Below, one piece after another: positions 53,239 to 63,553 of a stretch of 64,000 bases of DNA. The stretch is from Cognatundibacterium jejuense. Its GTDB lineage: Bacteria; Pseudomonadota; Gammaproteobacteria; Burkholderiales; Burkholderiaceae_D. The stretch spans positions 1-64,000 of the forward strand of contig NZ_JACOFV010000008.1 of assembly GCF_014284255.1 (NCBI RefSeq), in the 5' to 3' direction. The position numbers and the translations under genes are program-made. The notes below the pieces were generated by a model. That model worked only from the letters and a program-made list of their open reading frames with translations, did no database searches and was not told the origin of the DNA. The first letter of the stretch is position 1. Each line of letters opens with the position of its first letter.

Positions 53239-53748
53239 TCAGTAGGAACCCATGTAGTCTTTTTTACCGAGTTCTACACCGTTATGGCGCAAAATCGCAT
53301 ACGTCGTCGTCACGTGGAAAAAGAACTGCGGAAGGCCATAGTTCAACAAGTAAGCATGACCGCTCAATTTTTTCTCTTTAGGCGTACCTGGACGTAAAAC
53401 GATGTCACGGTTTTCGCTACCCTCGAACTTAGCCGCATCCAAAGATAAAATAAATGCTTTCGTTTTGGCGATGCGTGCCAGCAAATCGGCAAAACTTTGC
53501 TCGTTGTCTTCGTAGGCAGGCAATTCTGCCTCTGCCAGGCGACCAGCAATGCCCTTGGCAAAATCCGCAGCAATCTGCACTTGACGTACTAAAGCAAACA
53601 TATCAGGGAACAAACGGGATTGTAAAAAAACTTCCGGTGCAATGTTTTTTGCTGTTGCGTGCGCTTCAGCTTTACCCAAAACATCGCTTAAACTATCCAA
53701 CATTTGTGTCAAAACTGGGACTGAGGCAGTGTACATAGAAATCGCCAT
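53239..53748 (-). CDS. DUF1993 family protein
   Basis: A 169-residue soluble protein of the DUF1993 (DinB-like helical bundle) family. Typical pieces are the start MYTASVPVLTQMLDSLSDVL, the SRLFPDMFALVRQVQIAADFAKG segment near 44-66, and the ending LPQFFFHVTTTYAILRHNGVELGKKDYMG. The function is unknown; relatives bind divalent metals with three histidines, and His residues are present in SGHAYLLNYG and FFHVTT. It is transcribed alone, and tandem ATCTAAACTAA repeats (about 53207-53232) lie just after its stop. Confidence 0.9.
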   Translation of the reverse strand: MAISMYTASVPVLTQMLDSLSDVLGKAEAHATAKNIAPEVFLQSRLFPDMFALVRQVQIAADFAKGIAGRLAEAELPAYEDNEQSFADLLARIAKTKAFILSLDAAKFEGSENRDIVLRPGTPKEKKLSGHAYLLNYGLPQFFFHVTTTYAILRHNGVELGKKDYMGSY

Positions 53749-53859
53749 CGTGATTCTCCATTAGGTGGAACAAGAAACCGGGCTCGATTATAGGGCTAGT
53801 TGATGATCCGCGTGTGACAGGCAAAAAACCACATAAGTCTTCGATTGCCGCAAAGCATT

Positions 53860-53888
53860 AAAAAAGCCAGTCACAAAGACTGGCTTTC
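53860..53888 (-). terminator. Rho-independent terminator of the OmpW-like gene
   Basis: AAAGCCAGTC (53863-53872) pairs with GACTGGCTTT (53878-53887). On the minus strand the stem is followed by a T-run, 43 bases downstream of the OmpW stop. Confidence 0.9.
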
Positions 53889-53930
53889 TCGGGCTGTCAG
53901 AATCGGGCTGTAAGTAATTCAGCCGGGAAT

Positions 53931-54548
53931 TCAGAAGCGATAACCTACGCCTACGCCAACTAACAATGGGTCAACTTTAACGTTGGAAATTTTTGCACCA
54001 TTCAAAGTCACGTCGCTGCGAATTTGTACTTTTTTGATATCCAGATTCACAGACCAATTTTTGTCGATTTTAAAATCAACGCCCGCTTGCAATGCCAGGC
54101 CAAAGCTATTGTTGTCCAGATTAGCGGCGCCATTCAACAAATTGACATTAGAAATACGGGTATAGTTAACACCGGCACCAAGGTAAGGGTTAATCTTTCC
54201 TTCTGGAATAAAATGGTATTGCGCAGTCAAAGTTGGTGGTAAATGTTTGAAGCTACCAATGTTTGCACCATCGAGCATAACATCGTGTTTTTGTGGATAA
54301 GTGAGAATCAATTCAGCAGACCAGTTTGGTGTCACGAAGTAAGTGAAATCGATTTCAGGGATCGTTTTTGAGCTCACGGTAAGGCGGTCTGCGGCGCCAA
54401 CACCGCCGATAGGATCGGAGCTATTTGCCGGGCTGATATTTACAGCGCGTACACGAACCATCCATGGGCTTTGCGCTTCATCAGCCATTGCTTGTGTTGC
54501 TGTAAAACCAATTGCTGCCAAAGAGAGGGCGAGGATTACTTTTTTCAT
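53931..54548 (-). CDS. ompW: OmpW family outer-membrane protein
   Basis: A 205-residue outer-membrane beta-barrel protein. The signal peptide (1-22, ATQAMADE) is followed by WMVRVRAVNISPANSSD, IPEIDFTYFVTPNWSAELILTYPQKHD near 64-90, KHLPPTLTAQYHF near 104 and the C-terminal VGVGVGYRF. These are OmpW marks: an eight-stranded barrel with a narrow hydrophobic channel for small apolar molecules. It is monocistronic with a strong terminator. In other bacteria ompW is controlled by oxygen or iron; no FNR-like site is clear upstream here. Confidence 0.95.
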   Translation of the reverse strand: MKKVILALSLAAIGFTATQAMADEAQSPWMVRVRAVNISPANSSDPIGGVGAADRLTVSSKTIPEIDFTYFVTPNWSAELILTYPQKHDVMLDGANIGSFKHLPPTLTAQYHFIPEGKINPYLGAGVNYTRISNVNLLNGAANLDNNSFGLALQAGVDFKIDKNWSVNLDIKKVQIRSDVTLNGAKISNVKVDPLLVGVGVGYRF

Positions 54549-54736
54549 TTTAATTTCCTTTTGGGTTTCGAATTAAGATGAGCAAAGTGTAGTTCCGTGC
54601 TTCAAGCCTCATTTTGCGCTACATCAAATTTGATGCATGGCACAATTTTTTCAAAAATTTGGCAAAAAGTGCCGTTGTCCGTCCGCTTGAGGTATCCTTG
54701 CGTTCATTGTCTTTACCTCTGAAAACATCAAAAAAA

Positions 54737-56404
54737 ATGGCTAATTACGTCTACACCATGAACCGCGTCGGCAAAATTGTTCCGCCGAAACGTCAAATTC
54801 TGAAAGATATCTCTCTGTCCTTCTTCCCCGGCGCCAAAATTGGCGTATTGGGTTTGAACGGCTCAGGTAAATCTTCCCTTCTCAAAATCATGGCAGGCAT
54901 CGATAAAGATATTCAGGGCGAAGCAGTACCGATGCCGAATCTGAACATTGGTTATCTGCCGCAAGAGCCACAACTTGATCCGGAACAAACCGTGCGCCAG
55001 GCGGTTGAATCTGCGCTGGGCGAAGTGTTTGAAGCAAAAGCAAAACTCGAAGAAGTGTATGCAGCCTATGCTGATGAAAATGCCGATTTCGATGCATTAG
55101 CAAATGAGCAGGCACGCCTGGAAGCGATCATTTCCACCTCGTCCGGTGACAACGTTGAATTGCAACTGGAAATGGCCGCTGATGCGCTGCGTTTGCCACC
55201 ATGGGATGCCAAAATCGGTGTCTTGTCCGGTGGTGAAAAACGTCGTGTCGCGTTGTGCCGTTTGTTGTTGTCTAAACCAGACATGTTGCTGCTCGATGAA
55301 CCAACCAACCATCTGGATGCAGAATCGGTTGACTGGCTGGAACAATTTTTATTGCGATTCCCTGGCACTGTGGTGGCGATTACGCATGATCGTTACTTCC
55401 TTGATAATGCTGCTGAATGGATTCTTGAGCTGGATCGTGGACATGGTATTCCATGGAAAGGTAATTACTCTTCCTGGCTGGACCAAAAGCAAGCTCGTTT
55501 GAAGCAAGAAGAAGCGACCGAATCTGCGCGTCAAAAAGCGCTGCAAAAAGAATTAGAATGGTCACGTCAGAATCCAAAAGCCCGTCAGGCAAAGAGCAAA
55601 GCGCGTCTGGCGCGATTCAATGAGATGAGTGAACATGAATACCAGAAGCGTAACGAAACACAGGAGATTTTCATCCCTGTTGCAGAACGTCTTGGTAATG
55701 AAGTTATCGAATTTAAAAACGTTTCTAAAGCCTTTGGCGATCGTTTATTGATCGACAACCTGAGCTTTAAGATCCCACCTGGCGCGATTGTCGGTATTAT
55801 CGGTCCTAACGGCGCAGGTAAATCAACTTTGTTCAAAATGATCAAAGGTCTGGAACAACCAGACAGCGGCGAAGTCGTACTGGGACAAACTGCAAAAATC
55901 TCGCTGGTCGATCAGTCGCGCGAAGATTTGGGCAATACCAAAACCGTATTTGAAGATGTTGCCAATGGCGCTGACATTCTGACGGTAGGTCGCTTTGAAA
56001 TGCCATCCCGCGCTTATCTGGGACGCTTCAACTTCAAAGGTGGCGATCAGCAAAAAATCGTCGGCAATTTGTCCGGTGGTGAGCGCGGCCGTTTGCATCT
56101 GGCAAAAACACTGCTGCAAGGCGGTAACGTGTTGCTGCTGGATGAACCATCAAATGATCTGGACGTTGAAACCCTGCGTGCTTTGGAAGATGCGCTGCTC
56201 GAATTTGCTGGTAGCGTGATGGTCATTTCACATGATCGCTGGTTCCTTGATCGTATTGCAACGCATATTTTGGCGTTTGAAGGTAATTCCCAAGTCAGTT
56301 TCTTTGACGGTAACTATCAGGAATACGAAGCAGATAAGAAAAAACGGTTGGGTGAAGAAGGTGCTAAACCTAAACGGATACGCTATAAGCCTTTAACGGT
56401 ATAA
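54737..56404 (+). CDS. ettA: Energy-dependent translational throttle protein EttA (ABC-F)
   Basis: A 555-residue ABC-F protein, the length of E. coli EttA, from the ATG at 54737 (the frame open to 54614 adds an unrelated N-terminus). Two ATPase domains have P-loops GLNGSGKSS (near 39) and GPNGAGKST (near 355), signatures LSGGEKRR and LSGGERGR, and Walker B LLLDEP in both. The inter-domain linker includes an arm with NPKARQAKSKARL near 275. It binds the ribosomal E site and regulates the first steps of elongation according to ATP/ADP ratio. It is monocistronic in appearance. Confidence 0.96.
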   Translation: MANYVYTMNRVGKIVPPKRQILKDISLSFFPGAKIGVLGLNGSGKSSLLKIMAGIDKDIQGEAVPMPNLNIGYLPQEPQLDPEQTVRQAVESALGEVFEAKAKLEEVYAAYADENADFDALANEQARLEAIISTSSGDNVELQLEMAADALRLPPWDAKIGVLSGGEKRRVALCRLLLSKPDMLLLDEPTNHLDAESVDWLEQFLLRFPGTVVAITHDRYFLDNAAEWILELDRGHGIPWKGNYSSWLDQKQARLKQEEATESARQKALQKELEWSRQNPKARQAKSKARLARFNEMSEHEYQKRNETQEIFIPVAERLGNEVIEFKNVSKAFGDRLLIDNLSFKIPPGAIVGIIGPNGAGKSTLFKMIKGLEQPDSGEVVLGQTAKISLVDQSREDLGNTKTVFEDVANGADILTVGRFEMPSRAYLGRFNFKGGDQQKIVGNLSGGERGRLHLAKTLLQGGNVLLLDEPSNDLDVETLRALEDALLEFAGSVMVISHDRWFLDRIATHILAFEGNSQVSFFDGNYQEYEADKKKRLGEEGAKPKRIRYKPLTV

Positions 56405-56497
56405 ACCATTGCCCCTGAGATGAGCATGAATTATTTTTGCTGTTCTTGATGTTCTTGCTCTTCTCAGCTTATCAGTAACCCTTGTGAGAGAAATGTC

Positions 56498-56929
56498 ATG
56501 AGAAAAACTGCGTACAAGAAAACTGCGTACAAGCATCTCCTTTTGATCAGTCTTTTTTACGCGCTGACCCTGATTTCAAGCCCGGTGTCAGCCAACGAGA
56601 AAAAAGAGGGTGGTGGAGAAGGCGCTTCGTCTGTTGCGGCGTTAGAGCCTTTCACTGTCAACTTATCAAGCTTTGATCGCTATCTGCAAATCAGTATTAC
56701 TTTGCAGCTCGGCAATCCAGAAATGGCAGAGAAAATCAAAGCTAAAATGCCGCTGGTGCGACATTCGATGATCATGCTATTGAGTGGAAAAGAGTCAGCA
56801 GACATTCAAAATGCGTCCGGAAAACATGAATTGATCAACGAGATTAAAGAAAAAATTAATCACGTGTTAGAGGTCAAGGAACATGATGGCGTCACCGACG
56901 TTTACTTAGTCAATTTTGTCATTCAATAA
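56498..56929 (+). CDS. FliL-like protein without a flagellar context
   Basis: A 143-residue protein with a signal-like N-terminus (residues 13-32, LLLISLFYALTLISSPVSAN) after a duplicated basic KTAYK segment, then a FliL-type domain: FTVNLSSFDRYLQISITLQLG and IKAKMPLVRHSMIMLLSGKESADI. FliL normally surrounds the flagellar stator, but no flagellar gene is in the window, and here the hydrophobic part may be cleaved. It may be a paralogue working elsewhere. The start ATG at 56498 lacks a strong ribosome site (GAGAGAAATG before it). Confidence 0.82.
   Translation: MRKTAYKKTAYKHLLLISLFYALTLISSPVSANEKKEGGGEGASSVAALEPFTVNLSSFDRYLQISITLQLGNPEMAEKIKAKMPLVRHSMIMLLSGKESADIQNASGKHELINEIKEKINHVLEVKEHDGVTDVYLVNFVIQ
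56504..56533 (+). repeat. 15-bp perfect tandem duplication at the start of the FliL-like gene
   Basis: AAAACTGCGTACAAG occurs twice in direct succession (56504-56518 and 56519-56533), coding for a repeated KTAYK in the protein's cytosolic N-terminus. The unit is a multiple of three, so gain or loss keeps the frame. Confidence 0.9.
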
Positions 56930-57046
56930 GTAAAAATTAAACTGGTACGACCAACAATGCACGTGCAGTGTATTTACTGGTACGCCAGTTTTTTTATCAA
57001 CGCAGCAACATTGCTGCCTAACACGATATAGAGCTGATATTTTTTC

Positions 57047-57628
57047 ATGCATCAACTGGCAGCTCCCGCCTTCGCGGAAATTGAGATCAAAAAAAGTCGT
57101 TTTCTGGGGCAACTTTATCCCCTGCACAGCCGTGCTGAAGCACGCGAACAACTGGTGCTGATACGCGCTGCTCATCCAAACGCAGTCCACGTTTGCTGGG
57201 CGCTGGTATGTACCGGGGAATCTGGATTAGATGACGATGGCGAACCTTCCGGCACTGCTGCCAAACCTATGTATAACGTCTTAGTGCATAAAGATGTGAC
57301 CAATGTGCTGGCGGTAGTCGTGCGCTATTGGGGTGGCGTCAAACTTGGTGCAGGCGGCTTAACGCGAGCCTACGGTCAGGCGATTTCTGAGACATTTAAG
57401 AAAGCAGAATTAATCGCTGTAGAAAGCATGACTCAACTTACCATCCAGGTGGCGTTTTCAAATGAATCACAAGTCCGACGGATACTTGAAAAATATCAGG
57501 CACTTGTGAACGAGGTCAGCTATGCGGATAATGCCGTCATGCAGGTTAGCGTCAAAGAAAAATATCTGGATCTCATCAATGCCGAACTAACAGAAACACT
57601 TAAGGGGCAAGTCAGACTCAAGGTATGA
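57047..57628 (+). CDS. YigZ/IMPACT family protein
   Basis: A 193-residue protein of the YigZ (UPF0029) family, with an N-terminal domain of RNase PH-like fold (residues 1-120), containing the hallmark DDDGEPSGTAAKPM near 63-76 and VVRYWGGVKLGAGGLTRAYG near 92-111, and a small C-terminal ferredoxin-like domain. E. coli YigZ and eukaryotic IMPACT are linked to translation control and nucleic-acid binding, but the activity is unknown. It opens a possible transcript with the DUF2288 gene, 48 bases downstream. Confidence 0.93.
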   Translation: MHQLAAPAFAEIEIKKSRFLGQLYPLHSRAEAREQLVLIRAAHPNAVHVCWALVCTGESGLDDDGEPSGTAAKPMYNVLVHKDVTNVLAVVVRYWGGVKLGAGGLTRAYGQAISETFKKAELIAVESMTQLTIQVAFSNESQVRRILEKYQALVNEVSYADNAVMQVSVKEKYLDLINAELTETLKGQVRLKV

Positions 57629-57676
57629 GTGATTTTCCCGCTTTGTTTCATTTTTAATTCAATTTTTTAACTTTTT

Positions 57677-57979
57677 ATGTCTGAAGATCTTTCCTTACGC
57701 ACCAAAATTAATCAGGAAACCGCCAGATTTCCGTGGAGCGAACTCCTTAAGCAATTCGCTACTGGCACTGTCATTGCTATTGATGCAGACCTTGATCTGG
57801 TTGATATTGCTGAAGCGATGGCGACCGACAATACAACCATCATTGCACCTTTACTGAGTCAGGGAAAAATCGCCAAAGTCAGTGATACTCAGGCGCAGGC
57901 ATGGCTGGAGCAAAATCTGATGTTGTGGACCGTCGTGGTCAAACCATGGATTTTGGTACAACATCGCCCTGAGGCTTAA
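57677..57979 (+). CDS. DUF2288 family protein
   Basis: A 100-residue protein of the DUF2288 family, read from KINQETARFPWSELLKQFATGTVIAIDADLDLVDIAEAMATD and the terminal WTVVVKPWILVQHRP. It has an alternating alpha/beta pattern and no signal peptide. Its function is not known. It lies 48 bases after the YigZ gene on the same strand and is probably co-expressed; after it come 157 bases with no gene or recognised signal. Confidence 0.9.
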   Translation: MSEDLSLRTKINQETARFPWSELLKQFATGTVIAIDADLDLVDIAEAMATDNTTIIAPLLSQGKIAKVSDTQAQAWLEQNLMLWTVVVKPWILVQHRPEA

Positions 57980-58136
57980 AAAATCGGCAGGCGAGGGAGT
58001 ATTCGGGTTTTATTAGTCAATGTTATTATGAATAAAGCCTCTTCAGAGACCAATAGTTGATACTATACCCAGTATATAAAATGAACTTTTGACATTAGAT
58101 TGAATCTTATCCGTACACGCGTACCGGAGTTCATCT

Positions 58137-58754
58137 ATGCAAGTTAGCACAGTTCAGACGACGTCTTTACCCCAGCGCCTCAGTGTGATGAGTTTGATGC
58201 TATTGCTGCATCTCATGCTGTGGCTCGCCTGGCAAGCACAAAGCAAATTTAAGCTGGCACATGAAGACCGGACTTCGTACCTGCAAATTTTACAAGTTCC
58301 ATCCTCTCAACCGATTCCAAAGCAAGCATCTGAAAAATTAACGCCTGCTCTGGCGACATCCATTAAAACCGCAAACACCGTTACAAAAAAAGCGCTGGTA
58401 TCTAACGCTAACTCTGCCCGTACCGTCAGTGAAGCAATCACAGTAGCGCCTCATGAAGCGATCCCCGATGTGCAGTCACAACAGGAATCTCAACAACTAC
58501 CTGGAGTGAGCCCGCATCTCGATCTTGACGCCCTGCGGCAATCGGCAGTTGCGATGGAAAAACAACGTCGCCGAGGCGAAATAGAAAAAATTCAGGATAG
58601 CCTTAAACGGGACGATAGCTTTGAAAAGCAGCTCGGAGAGGGCGTTAGAAAGGCGCAGGCAAAAGATTGCCGCCAGGCATATTCTGGTCTTGGCTTGCTG
58701 GCGATTATTCCTTTGGCAGCAAGCGCCATCAGTGATAAGGTCTGTAAGTGGTGA
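58137..58754 (+). CDS. Single-span membrane protein of unknown function (TonB-like layout)
   Basis: A 205-residue protein with one N-terminal hydrophobic span (residues about 18-35) and a periplasmic part that is Ser/Thr/Gln/Ala-rich at 50-120 and charged helical at 125-170 (MEKQRRRGEIEKIQDSLKRDD). A short hydrophobic end carries two cysteines (KDCRQAYSGLGLLAIIPLAASAISDKVC). The layout resembles TonB-like or energy-transducing small proteins, but no TonB C-terminal domain is present. It precedes a TPR gene by 124 bases. GGAG lies 8 bases before the ATG. I do not recognise the family. Confidence 0.72.
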   Translation: MQVSTVQTTSLPQRLSVMSLMLLLHLMLWLAWQAQSKFKLAHEDRTSYLQILQVPSSQPIPKQASEKLTPALATSIKTANTVTKKALVSNANSARTVSEAITVAPHEAIPDVQSQQESQQLPGVSPHLDLDALRQSAVAMEKQRRRGEIEKIQDSLKRDDSFEKQLGEGVRKAQAKDCRQAYSGLGLLAIIPLAASAISDKVCKW

Positions 58755-58878
58755 TAGCACTCCCGACCTCAGTTATAATGCCCGCTTCCGCACATCCACA
58801 GTCAACAGGCTTGATACGCTGAGCGTTACTCTCAGAACCGTGCTAGTGCGGTCTTCCTTATTTTTTACCGGATATTCC

Positions 58879-60180
58879 ATGAAAAAAATTTCTTTCTTGT
58901 TCGCTGCGATGATGTTCGCGGCAATCGGCTCAGGTATCGCTCCTGTGACTATGGGTATTGCACATGCAGACGAAGCGGCGGACAAAGCCAAACAACAAAC
59001 TGTCCGTGCTGAAATGGGTAAACCATTAACAGAAATTCAAACTTTACTCGACCAGAAGCAATTTCCGGCTGCATTAGAAAAAATCAATGCATTGAGTGTG
59101 TTTGAAAAGCAAACACCTTATGAAATTTTTGTCGTTGCACGTATGCGTGCCATTGTTGCCTCCGGCACCAGCAATACTGAGCTATTGGCCAGTGCATTCG
59201 AAGTCATGGTTAATTCCGACTTCCTCAAAGACAATGAAAAACTGCGCCTGATAGAAGGCATGGCCGGTACCTATTTCAATGAGAAAAAGTATGATTTGGC
59301 GATCAACTGGGGTAAGCGCTACTTGGAAAAAGACAGCAGCAGCCCTCAGGTACACAACATGGTGGCACGTGCGAACTACCTCAAAGGCGATTTTGCCAAC
59401 GCAATTCAGGAACTGAAGGTCATCCTTGCTGAAGATCAAAAAGCAAAGCGTATCCCTACAGAAGAAAACCTGCGTTTGTTAGCAAGCAGCTATCAGCAAT
59501 CTAAAGACAATGCTGGCTACACATCCGTATTGGAAATGATGGTCGAATACCATCCTACCAGAGAATATTGGGGTGATTTGCTCTACCGCACAGAACATAA
59601 AGCTGGCTTCTCCGACCGCTTGCGTCTCGACTTGTATCGCTTGATGTTGGTCACAAACAATATGGACGATCCTGGCCAATATGTTGAAATGACTGAATTA
59701 GCTTTGCTCGCAGGTTTGCCAACTGAAGCCAAAACAGCGGTTGACGCTGGTTATGCCGCCAATTTGTTGGGAACAGGCAAAGATGCTGCAAAACATAAAC
59801 AATTGCGTGACCGCGTCTACAAACAAGCTGCCGAAGACATTAAAACTTTGGATGCAGGCGAAACTGCCGCGAAGAATGCCAAGACTGGCGTAGGTCTGGT
59901 CAATATTGGTTACAACTATGTGATCAACGGCCAATCCGAAAAAGGTATTGGTTTGATCGAACAAGGTATCGCCAAAGGTGGATTGAAGTCAGCAGAAGAA
60001 GCTAAATTGCATTTAGGCATGGCTTATCTGAAAGCGGGTAACCGTGACAAAGCAACTGAAATTTTCAACAGTTTGCAAGGCACAGATGGCGCAGCTGATA
60101 TCGCAAAATTGTGGCTGAAAGTACGTCCAATGGAAGAAAAATCTGCGGATAAAGCACCCGCAGCGCCGGCAGCAAAATAA
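58879..60180 (+). CDS. Exported tetratricopeptide-repeat protein
   Basis: A 433-residue protein from the ATG at 58879; the frame open to 58621 overlaps the previous gene and would bury the signal peptide. A signal peptide (1-30, MGIAHADEA) is followed by helical repeats, clear at LAINWGKRYLEKDSSSPQVHNMVARANYLKGDFANAIQEL (about 136-175) and GIGLIEQGIAKGG to the LGMAYLKAGNRDKATEIF unit near the C-terminus. The tail is Ala/Pro-rich. It should be a periplasmic scaffold; partners are unknown. A terminator follows immediately. Confidence 0.85.
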   Translation: MKKISFLFAAMMFAAIGSGIAPVTMGIAHADEAADKAKQQTVRAEMGKPLTEIQTLLDQKQFPAALEKINALSVFEKQTPYEIFVVARMRAIVASGTSNTELLASAFEVMVNSDFLKDNEKLRLIEGMAGTYFNEKKYDLAINWGKRYLEKDSSSPQVHNMVARANYLKGDFANAIQELKVILAEDQKAKRIPTEENLRLLASSYQQSKDNAGYTSVLEMMVEYHPTREYWGDLLYRTEHKAGFSDRLRLDLYRLMLVTNNMDDPGQYVEMTELALLAGLPTEAKTAVDAGYAANLLGTGKDAAKHKQLRDRVYKQAAEDIKTLDAGETAAKNAKTGVGLVNIGYNYVINGQSEKGIGLIEQGIAKGGLKSAEEAKLHLGMAYLKAGNRDKATEIFNSLQGTDGAADIAKLWLKVRPMEEKSADKAPAAPAAK

Positions 60181-60198
60181 TACATATCTAAACAATTA

Positions 60199-60237
60199 AA
60201 AACCTGTGTTGACGTCGGACGTCACACAGGTTTTTTT
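60199..60237 (+). terminator. Rho-independent terminator of the TPR gene
   Basis: AAAACCTGTG and CACAGGTTTT arms with inner GACGTC pairing form a long stem with one bulged base, followed by seven T. It lies 19 bases after the TPR stop. Confidence 0.92.
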
Positions 60238-60281
60238 ATGCGTATTTTTCTGCCAACCTGAATAATCGAACCGCTAGAAGC

Positions 60282-60318
60282 AAAAAAAAAGCGGTTTAGC
60301 CATGACGCTAAACCGCTT
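60282..60318 (-). terminator. Rho-independent terminator of the porin-glnK-amtB operon
   Basis: AAGCGGTTTAGC (60289-60300) pairs perfectly with GCTAAACCGCTT (60307-60318) over 12 bp; on the minus strand it is followed by a T-run (60282-60290). It lies 81 bases downstream of amtB. Confidence 0.93.
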
Positions 60319-60399
60319 ATAAATCAGCACCGTGCGCTCTATACACCGTACTGAGGATACTAGCTTTACTCCATCAATTCTTTATACCAACCACTCGTA

Positions 60400-61971
60400 T
60401 CAGGAATGGTAAGCAGATTCGCCGTGGCTGGTGATGTCCAGACCTTCGCGTTCTTCATCTTCTGGTACACGCAGACCGATAACCAGATCAACCAACTTGT
60501 AAGCAATCACAGAAACGATTGCTGACCAGATGATTGTCGTCCCCACGGCGATGGCCTGCACTTTAACCTGATCAAAAATCACGTATGGATCAGCCGACAT
60601 TTTGTTAGCAACATAATCCATGATGCCTTGACCACCCAACGCTGGTGCTGCAAACACACCCGTTGCCAAGGCACCGAAGATACCACCAACGCCATGCACA
60701 CCAAATACGTCCAGTGAATCGTCCGCACCGATCATGCGCTTGAGGCCATTCACACCCCACAAGCAGATCACGCCCACCAGCAAACCGATAACTAATGCAC
60801 CCATTGGACCTACGAAGCCGCAAGCTGGGGTAATCGCTACCAGACCAGCCACCGCGCCGGAAGCACCACCCAACATCGATGGTTTGCCTTTAGACATCCA
60901 TTCACCAAATACCCAGGATACTGCTGCTGCGGCGGTTGCCAACAAGGTGTTCACGAAAGCCAATGCTGCAATGTCGCCCGCTTCTAAAGCAGAACCGGCA
61001 TTGAAACCAAACCAGCCCACCCACAACAAGGAAGCACCAATCATCGTCATTGTCAGCGAGTGTGGCGCCATCGATTCTTTACCGTAACCAACACGCTTAC
61101 CGATCATGATCGCACCAACCAGACCAGCGACCGCCGCATTGATATGCACCACGGTTCCACCAGCAAAATCAAGCGCACCTTTTTGTTGCAAGAAGCCGCC
61201 TTTGACCAACTCAGTTGCTGCGGATGCGGCATCTTTAATGCCATCAGGACCAGTCCAGAACCAGACCATGTGAGCGATAGGCAAGTAGCTGAATGTGAAC
61301 CACAACACCACGAACGCTAGCACTGCACTGAATTTTGCACGTTCAGCAAACGCACCAATAATCAGACCGCAAGTAATTGCCGCAAAAGTCGCCTGGAATG
61401 CCACATAGACAAACTCAGGAATCACGACGCCTTTGCTGAATGTCGCTGCAGTTGCAAATGTGCCTTTGACCGGATCCCAGATACCTTTGAGGAACACACG
61501 ATCAAAGCCACCGATCACTGAATTGCCTTCAGTAAATGCGAGTGAATAACCGTAGATGCACCACAACACGATAATGACCGCAAAGATCATAAACACTTGG
61601 ATCAAAATCGACAGCATGTTTTTGGAACGGACCAGACCGCCGTAGAACAACGCCAGACCTGGAATCGTCATCAAGATCACTAACAAGGTCGATACCAACA
61701 TCCATGCAGTATCGCCTTTGTTGGCAACAACAGCAGGAGCAGAAGCCGCCGCTGCATCTGCCGTAGCAGCTGGCAAGGATGCCACTGACACGTTTGGCGC
61801 CGGAATTGGCGTTACCACGGCAGCGGTGGCCGTTGCACTGGCAGCCGTTGCGGCGCTTGCCGCAGCGGCTTCAGGTTTGGCCGGTGCGTCATCCGCAAAC
61901 GCGACCGATGTCATCCCCACTGAAGCAAGCAAAGCGCCCGCGACCAGGATTTGTTTGAATACATTTTTCAT
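60400..61971 (-). CDS. amtB: Ammonium transporter AmtB
   Basis: A 523-residue inner-membrane ammonium channel. From the ATG at 61971 it has a signal peptide (1-25, SVAFADD), an Ala/Pro/Val-rich periplasmic extension to about residue 85, then eleven spans starting TAWMLVSTLLVILMTIPGLALFYGGLVRSKN. Conserved pore segments include FAGGTVVHINAAVAGLVGA with the pore His and DVFGVHGVGGIFGALATG with the second His. The upstream frame to 62127 overlaps glnK and is rejected. It works with the PII protein encoded 31 bases upstream, which blocks the pore when nitrogen is plentiful. Confidence 0.96.
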   Translation of the reverse strand: MKNVFKQILVAGALLASVGMTSVAFADDAPAKPEAAAASAATAASATATAAVVTPIPAPNVSVASLPAATADAAAASAPAVVANKGDTAWMLVSTLLVILMTIPGLALFYGGLVRSKNMLSILIQVFMIFAVIIVLWCIYGYSLAFTEGNSVIGGFDRVFLKGIWDPVKGTFATAATFSKGVVIPEFVYVAFQATFAAITCGLIIGAFAERAKFSAVLAFVVLWFTFSYLPIAHMVWFWTGPDGIKDAASAATELVKGGFLQQKGALDFAGGTVVHINAAVAGLVGAIMIGKRVGYGKESMAPHSLTMTMIGASLLWVGWFGFNAGSALEAGDIAALAFVNTLLATAAAAVSWVFGEWMSKGKPSMLGGASGAVAGLVAITPACGFVGPMGALVIGLLVGVICLWGVNGLKRMIGADDSLDVFGVHGVGGIFGALATGVFAAPALGGQGIMDYVANKMSADPYVIFDQVKVQAIAVGTTIIWSAIVSVIAYKLVDLVIGLRVPEDEEREGLDITSHGESAYHS

Positions 61972-62002
61972 ATGAATTTCCCCGTGAGTCGAGTTGAGTG
62001 CA

Positions 62003-63102
<1,100 letters not shown>

Positions 63103-63244
63103 TGTGCTTCCCCTAAAATGTAAAAAACATAAATGTTGGTAAGAAACTGCGTTGAACTCACTCCGTGAACCTCAACACAAAGTCAGAAGATCATCCGTGA
63201 CCCCGCGGGAAATGAACTCGGTAATGCCTGTTGTCTCCGTATAA

Positions 63245-63259
63245 GCAGAAGTCGTGCCA
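63245..63259 (-). promoter_or_regulatory. Sigma-54 promoter of the porin-glnK-amtB operon
   Basis: Read on the minus strand, TGGCAC-GACTT-CTGC matches the -24/-12 consensus TGGCAC-N5-TTGC at all but one base, with the required GG-to-GC spacing. It lies 143 bases before the porin ATG, pointing towards it. Confidence 0.8.
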
Positions 63260-63459
63260 GCTTCCTCAAAAGAAATATATTTAAATTTGTTACATGTTTT
63301 TTTTGCATCTACTCGTAGCCTAGTCTAGCTAAATGACACCCTTGTTACGCCTTGTAATAGTTGAATTTGGAAGAAGATGGGAAGTAAGCTAGCTTTAGGT
63401 TATGATTTCTGTTTAGGCAAAACAGCAATAAGTGCCTTTGCACGGAATAGACTTAATTT

Positions 63460-63524
63460 GCACCAATTTGCGGCAAGCGATTTTGGATAAACTAACAGCA
63501 AATTGCGGCGCACCATTAACGTGC
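63460..63524 (-). promoter_or_regulatory. NtrC-like enhancer sites upstream of the sigma-54 promoter
   Basis: GCACC-ATTAA-CGTGC (63510-63524) matches the NtrC pattern GCACC-N5-GGTGC at 9 of 10 positions, and GCACC-AATTT-GCGGC (63460-63474) at 8 of 10. They lie about 200 and 250 bases upstream of the promoter, 50 bases apart, a usual enhancer arrangement. They also lie in the upstream region of ubiK. Confidence 0.6.
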
Positions 63525-63553
63525 ACACGACCCTATAATGAGGATAAAAGACG

